Below, one piece after another: positions 57,540 to 60,377 of a stretch of DNA of 60,377 bases (positions are counted from its first letter, which is position 1; each line of letters begins with the position of its first letter). Under the pieces are notes generated by a model. It worked only from the letters and a program-made list of their open reading frames with translations. It did no database searches and was not told where the DNA came from. Source of the stretch: Oscillospiraceae bacterium (GTDB lineage Bacteria; Bacillota; Clostridia; Oscillospirales; Oscillospiraceae); contig SVLR01000011.1 in assembly GCA_015067785.1 (NCBI GenBank), positions 1 through 60,377 on the forward strand, read 5' to 3'. The position numbers were made by a program, and so were the translations under genes.

Positions 57540-57595
57540 GGTCGAAAAGTTCGCTTTACGACCGTTTTTACCGTTCTATGTCGCATTTGGTCGCA
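57540..57595 (+). promoter_or_regulatory. Candidate Spo0A boxes upstream of spo0A
   Basis: GGTCGAA (57540-57546), TGTCGCA (57579-57585) and GGTCGCA (57589-57595) each differ from the 0A box TGTCGAA by one or two bases. The last two are 10 bp apart. They lie before the -35 of spo0A, where autoregulation is known in other spore formers. Confidence 0.4.
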
Positions 57596-57615
57596 CGAAA
57601 GTTCCCCTTTCTTCC

Positions 57616-57644
57616 TTGCAAAATACTTTTTTCTGTGCTAAATT
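57616..57644 (+). promoter_or_regulatory. spo0A promoter (sigma-A type)
   Basis: TTGCAA (57616-57621), 17 bp, TAAATT (57639-57644), with TGTGC before the -10. A separate sigma-H promoter was not recognised. Confidence 0.65.
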
Positions 57645-57691
57645 ATCTTTGTCGCAACAAGGGGAGCATCATTATTTTCAGGAGAAGTGTT

Positions 57692-58468
57692 ATGGATAAT
57701 CAAGTAAGCGTATTGATCGCAGACAACAGCGAGGAATTTTGCAGCGCCCTCGCAAATCAGTTGGAACGCAGCAGCCATCTCTGGCGGGTCGTGGGCACCG
57801 TACAAAACGGTGAGGCCGCCATCGCCGCAGTCAAAGAAAAGCAGCCCCAGATCCTTGTGCTGGATCTGATGCTGTCAAAGCAGGACGGTCTTTCTGTACT
57901 GAAGGCCATCTCCACCTCGGAAAATAAGCCGATGGTCCTTGCCACCTCCGGCTTTATTACCGATTATGTCGCCTCCGCAGCCGCTGCCTTAGGTGTCCGC
58001 TACCTAATGCCCAAGCCTTGCGATATGACCGCTCTTAGTGAACATTTGGAGGAGCTGCGGGGCGGTCCTACACGGCAAGCCGTCCTCCCCAAAAAGGACA
58101 GCAGCATCGAGTCTCTCGTCACCTCCATAATCCACGAGATCGGTGTCCCCGCCCATATTAAAGGCTACCAGTACCTGCGGGAGGCCATCATCATTGCAGT
58201 AAACGATATGGATGTGATTAACGCCATCACGAAGGTCTTATATCCCCAAGTGGCCAAGACCTTCCAGACCACACCCTCTCGCGTGGAGCGGGCCATCCGC
58301 CACGCCATTGAGGTAGCTTGGGATCGTGGCGATCTCGACACCCTCCAGCGCTTCTTCGGCTACACTGTCAGCAATACAAAAGGCAAGCCCACCAATTCGG
58401 AATTCATCGCCTTAATCGCCGACAAGCTCCAACTCCAATTAAAGAACGAAAAAGTGGCAAATTTCTGA
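57692..58468 (+). CDS. spo0A: Sporulation master regulator Spo0A
   Basis: 258 residues. Receiver domain 1-125 has acidic pocket Asp11, phosphoacceptor Asp58 (LVLDLML) and Lys108 (MPKPCD). The C-terminal Spo0A DNA-binding domain (about 145-258) has [20 protein letters not shown] and the recognition region [17 protein letters not shown]. Phosphorylated Spo0A starts sporulation, including spoIIG transcription. ATG 57692 follows AGGAGAAG. In most Clostridia spo0A lies behind spoIVB; here it is alone behind a repeat, so the synteny is rearranged. Confidence 0.97.
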   Translation: MDNQVSVLIADNSEEFCSALANQLERSSHLWRVVGTVQNGEAAIAAVKEKQPQILVLDLMLSKQDGLSVLKAISTSENKPMVLATSGFITDYVASAAAALGVRYLMPKPCDMTALSEHLEELRGGPTRQAVLPKKDSSIESLVTSIIHEIGVPAHIKGYQYLREAIIIAVNDMDVINAITKVLYPQVAKTFQTTPSRVERAIRHAIEVAWDRGDLDTLQRFFGYTVSNTKGKPTNSEFIALIADKLQLQLKNEKVANF

Positions 58469-58475
58469 TCTCTAT

Positions 58476-58640
58476 CGTAGGGGACGGGTTTCCCGTCCTG
58501 CAAAACCGCACCCTCGCTCCTCCCCCTGTCATCCTGAGCGAGCATAGCGGGTCGAAGGATCCGTCCCATAAAAATGCGGATTCTTCGGCTCCCGTTGGTC
58601 GCTCAGAATGACACCGCTTTTCGATGGCGCAATCTATAAT
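58476..58640. repeat. Family F, family B and AT-rich heptamers
   Basis: GTAGGGGACGGG-TTT-CCCGTCC (58477-58499), a family B copy at 58528-58613 and AATCTATAATTTGTAAC (58630). Nothing else is seen between spo0A and the next promoter. Confidence 0.82.
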
Positions 58641-58713
58641 TTGTAACTTTCTCCCGGACAGCTACGGCTTTCCGGGGGACATTTGTTTTTTTCTGGAAAA
58701 ACGCAATGTTCGA

Positions 58714-58742
58714 TTGACAAACCTTCCTACAGGTTGTATAAA
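58714..58742 (+). promoter_or_regulatory. Promoter of the BIG2-type protein gene
   Basis: TTGACA (58714-58719), 17 bp, TATAAA (58737-58742). Confidence 0.8.
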
Positions 58743-58772
58743 TATAGTATCACTATGTAAAGGAGTATCGCT

Positions 58773-59513
58773 ATGAAAAATAAAAACATAATCATTCTCG
58801 TTGTGGCGTTGGTTGCCGTACTGGCCATTGTGCTGGTTCTGGTCGGCATCGCCGGCAAAACCCCCACCGACCCCCCCGCAACGGAGCCTCCCACCGAAGC
58901 GCCTACCGAGGCACCTACTGAGGCGCCTACTGAGGCACCCACCGAGCCTCCTGTAACGGAGCCTCCCGCAACCGAGCCTCCTGCAACGGAGCCTCCCGCA
59001 TCCATCAGCCTGAACCGCACTGACTTTTCCTTCTTCCGTACCGGTGAGAAGTTCCGGGTCTACGACGGTGACATCAAGGCAAGCGAGGTCACCTTCTCCT
59101 CCTCCAACGAAAAGGTCGTTACCTTTGTAAACGGTGTCGCCACCGCAGTCGCACCCGGTATGGCAACGATCTATGCCGAGTACGAAGGTGAGAAGCTCGA
59201 GTGCTACGTTCACTGCCTCTTTGATGCCAGTGAAAAGGACGGCACCGTAAACTCCGGCAAGTACACTCTGTGGTCTATGTACGGCTTTGAAGACGACCAC
59301 GATATCACCATCCATATGCATAAGGGCGAATACCTCGATCCCTACCTGAAGGATGCTGAAGGCAACAAGATCTCTGTCGAGTGGACTGCCGCCGAGGAAG
59401 GCATCGTAACCATTGAAAACGGCAAGATCTCCGGCGCTGCCACCGGCAGAGTGCTGATCTCCTGCACCATTGATGGCGAGATCGTCGAATTTATGCTCCG
59501 CGTAGCACGGTAA
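58773..59513 (+). CDS. Membrane-anchored BIG2-like surface protein with a TEAP/TEPP stalk
   Basis: 246 residues. An uncleaved signal anchor (about 5-27, IIILVVALVAVLAIVLVLV) is followed by a Pro/Thr/Glu/Ala stalk (about 31-76: TEAP x4, then TEPPVTEPPATEPP). Then come two Ig-like segments resembling BIG2 (SISLNRTDFSFFRTGEKFRV, with SEVTFSSSNEKVVTFVNGVA and VAPGMATIYAEYE; then NKISVEWTAAEEGIVTIENG with ISGAATGRVLISCTIDG). Such proteins project from the cell surface; a binding partner is unknown. AAGGAG precedes ATG 58773. The stalk repeats resemble the linker of the SGNH lipoprotein at 19.4 kb. Confidence 0.8.
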   Translation: MKNKNIIILVVALVAVLAIVLVLVGIAGKTPTDPPATEPPTEAPTEAPTEAPTEAPTEPPVTEPPATEPPATEPPASISLNRTDFSFFRTGEKFRVYDGDIKASEVTFSSSNEKVVTFVNGVATAVAPGMATIYAEYEGEKLECYVHCLFDASEKDGTVNSGKYTLWSMYGFEDDHDITIHMHKGEYLDPYLKDAEGNKISVEWTAAEEGIVTIENGKISGAATGRVLISCTIDGEIVEFMLRVAR

Positions 59514-59551
59514 ATCCATAAAAAACACCGACTTTTAGACGGGTGCTCGTA

Positions 59552-59658
59552 AGACAGTAATTCTAAAAAATTACTATTTTACGGCATCTGTCTGACAGGG
59601 TTGGAAAACAACTACGAAAAGAACGATGTCGAGTTGAAAGACTTAACATCGTTCTTTT
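59552..59658 (+). ncRNA. Structured leader or small RNA ending in a terminator
   Basis: AGTAATT-CTAAAA-AATTACT (59556-59575) nested under AGACAG/CTGTCT (59552-59557 with 59588-59593). Then a long terminator-like hairpin AAAAGAACGATGT/ACATCGTTCTTTTT (59617-59658) just before the DUF6061 gene. It may be an attenuator or a transcript end of the gene upstream. No known riboswitch is recognised. Confidence 0.45.
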
Positions 59659-59695
59659 TCTATCTCAAGACTATTGAAATCACGGAGGTTTTACC

Positions 59696-59941
59696 ATGAA
59701 ACGCCTATTATCTTGCGCGTTTAACTTTGATACGGTCTGTGTGGAGCTGAAGTTCTCAGACGGTTCCATGATTGCAATGGATACCATTGCCGTTGAAAAT
59801 GAGGTGGCAGACAATATGTATCAGCGGTCAGAACTTGATTATCTTATCTACAATGACCCGATTGCATGCTCCGATCTGATACGCAACGGCAATCCTAATG
59901 CCTGCCTAAAGGCAGTAACAGAATACAAACCGCTTGATTAA
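59696..59941 (+). CDS. DUF6061 family protein
   Basis: 81 residues (MKRLLSCAFNFDTVCVELKF, then SGMIAMDTIAVENEV-like and MYQRSELDYLIYNDPIACSD) matching the DUF6061 family. I associate that family with integrative elements and mobile islands of gut Clostridia. Function unknown. GGAGG at good spacing before ATG 59696. Base use is more AT-rich than most of the window. A small terminator hairpin follows, then a radical SAM gene on the same strand. Confidence 0.75.
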   Translation: MKRLLSCAFNFDTVCVELKFSDGSMIAMDTIAVENEVADNMYQRSELDYLIYNDPIACSDLIRNGNPNACLKAVTEYKPLD

Positions 59942-59946
59942 TTTCC

Positions 59947-59979
59947 ACACGCCCCAACTTGACCTTGAGGCGTGTTTTC
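59947..59979 (+). terminator. Possible terminator after the DUF6061 gene
   Basis: ACACGCC-N15-GGCGTGT followed by TTTTC. Confidence 0.6.
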
Positions 59980-60021
59980 AAAAAAGTTACACTTTAACGT
60001 GATAAGTTTTTCTGCATCATC

Positions 60022-60065
60022 TTGAAAAATCGACAAAACCCATGCATAATAATGTGTGTACACAC
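60022..60065 (+). promoter_or_regulatory. Promoter and palindrome before the radical SAM gene
   Basis: TTGAAA (60022-60027), 17 bp, CATAAT (60045-60050). A perfect 12-bp palindrome GTGTGTACACAC (60054-60065) sits at the expected start site and could be an operator. Confidence 0.6.
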
Positions 60066-60100
60066 TTTGGTGTTCCGTATTAACGCTATGGAGATAAATT

Positions 60101-60377
60101 ATGAAACGATCATCTTTTTTACACTTTGCTGCTTTTGGCGTAAAGACAATTCTGTTAAGAAAGAAATCGCCAATTCTCGGAACTGTAATTGTTACAGATA
60201 AATGTAACTTACATTGCAAGCATTGCTCCGTCAATAACATCACAGCAATTGTCCATCCGTATGAACAAATCAGGCAAGAAATGCAGCAGCTATATGACAT
60301 GGGTGTTCGCATTTTGTTCTTTTGCGGTGGCGAAACATTCCTTTGGAAAGACGGCGAACGCACACTAAGAGATTTGG
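60101..60377 (+). CDS. Radical SAM protein, 3' end beyond the window
   Basis: The frame from ATG 60101 (GGAG at 8 nt) is open for 92 codons to the window end. The product opens MKRSSFLHFAAFGVKTILLR, then the radical SAM cluster CNLHCKHC (Cys35, Cys39, Cys42 binding the 4Fe-4S) and FFCGGETFLW with the GGE SAM-binding motif (76-78). It reductively cleaves S-adenosylmethionine; the substrate is unknown. The arrangement is like SPASM-type or peptide-modifying enzymes, but the C-terminus that would decide is missing. Codon use is AT-rich compared with the spo0A region, consistent with recent acquisition together with the DUF6061 gene. Confidence 0.85.
   Translation, partial: MKRSSFLHFAAFGVKTILLRKKSPILGTVIVTDKCNLHCKHCSVNNITAIVHPYEQIRQEMQQLYDMGVRILFFCGGETFLWKDGERTLRDL

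Noticed and set aside
59938..60363. 141-codon minus-strand frame at the window end
   Set aside because: It is the shadow of the radical SAM gene, whose plus-strand product has a clear CxxxCxxC motif and ribosome site.

Overview
The window looks like chromosome from a spore-forming, fairly GC-rich Clostridia, probably Oscillospirales/Oscillospiraceae. The evidence is gene content: spoIIGA-sigE, a SipL-type spore morphogenesis protein, Spo0A, Rex, the rplU-prp-rpmA-obg block with a Firmicutes L27 presequence and its Prp protease, and a PPi-dependent phosphofructokinase. Genes are compact and have clear Shine-Dalgarno sites. The organism assignment is inferred from families, not from an alignment.

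Layout. 0.2-2.4 kb (minus strand): spoIIGA-sigE, then rex. 2.6-6.2 kb (minus): a likely four-gene operon of two CobW-type metal GTPases (one with a 42-His/12-Cys tail), rarA and a DUF951 protein. 6.7-11 kb (minus): sipL with a 49-aa membrane protein behind a possible sigma-E promoter, then an FtsW/RodA-class B PBP pair. 11.1-18.7 kb: endonuclease IV, a WYL regulator, a lipoprotein, a small membrane protein, two flavoproteins, a YlmH-like protein and a YnzC-like protein. 18.9-23.7 kb: tRNA-Ser(UGA), an SGNH/CE2-like lipoprotein, a CxxC-rich lipoprotein and a phosphohexomutase.

23.8-39.6 kb (minus) holds a complete but minimal tailed-phage structural and lysis cluster: TerS, TerL, portal, scaffold, capsid, connectors, tail tube, chaperones, a short tape measure, baseplate/tip, holin and endolysin. 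No integrase, repressor, replication or host-takeover gene is seen inside it. Its intergenic gaps carry the host's own dispersed repeats, and its portal and TerL genes end on stop codons supplied by such a repeat. This suggests a domesticated particle, either gene-transfer-agent-like or a long-decayed prophage. It is probably driven by a promoter region at 39.5-39.6 kb. A mirror-image copy of that region, about 0.8 kb away across tRNA-Val, drives a DUF6291 (phage replisome-organiser-like) gene followed by four DnaA-box matches.

41-60 kb is mostly housekeeping on the plus strand: rplU-prp-rpmA, obgE, ymdB with SbcD/YhaN-like repair genes, trkA and trkH. Then come divergent pfp/fba, two peptidases, spo0A, and a BIG2-type anchored protein. 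From about 59.5 kb the sequence becomes more AT-rich and enters a DUF6061 gene and a radical SAM gene cut by the window end, possibly the edge of an acquired element.

The window is strikingly rich in intergenic repeats. At least six families occur (called A to F here), plus a heptamer family of the TTGACAA type. Families A, C and F keep an outer frame while exchanging their inner palindrome. The heptamers supply stop codons in all frames at many 3' gene ends.
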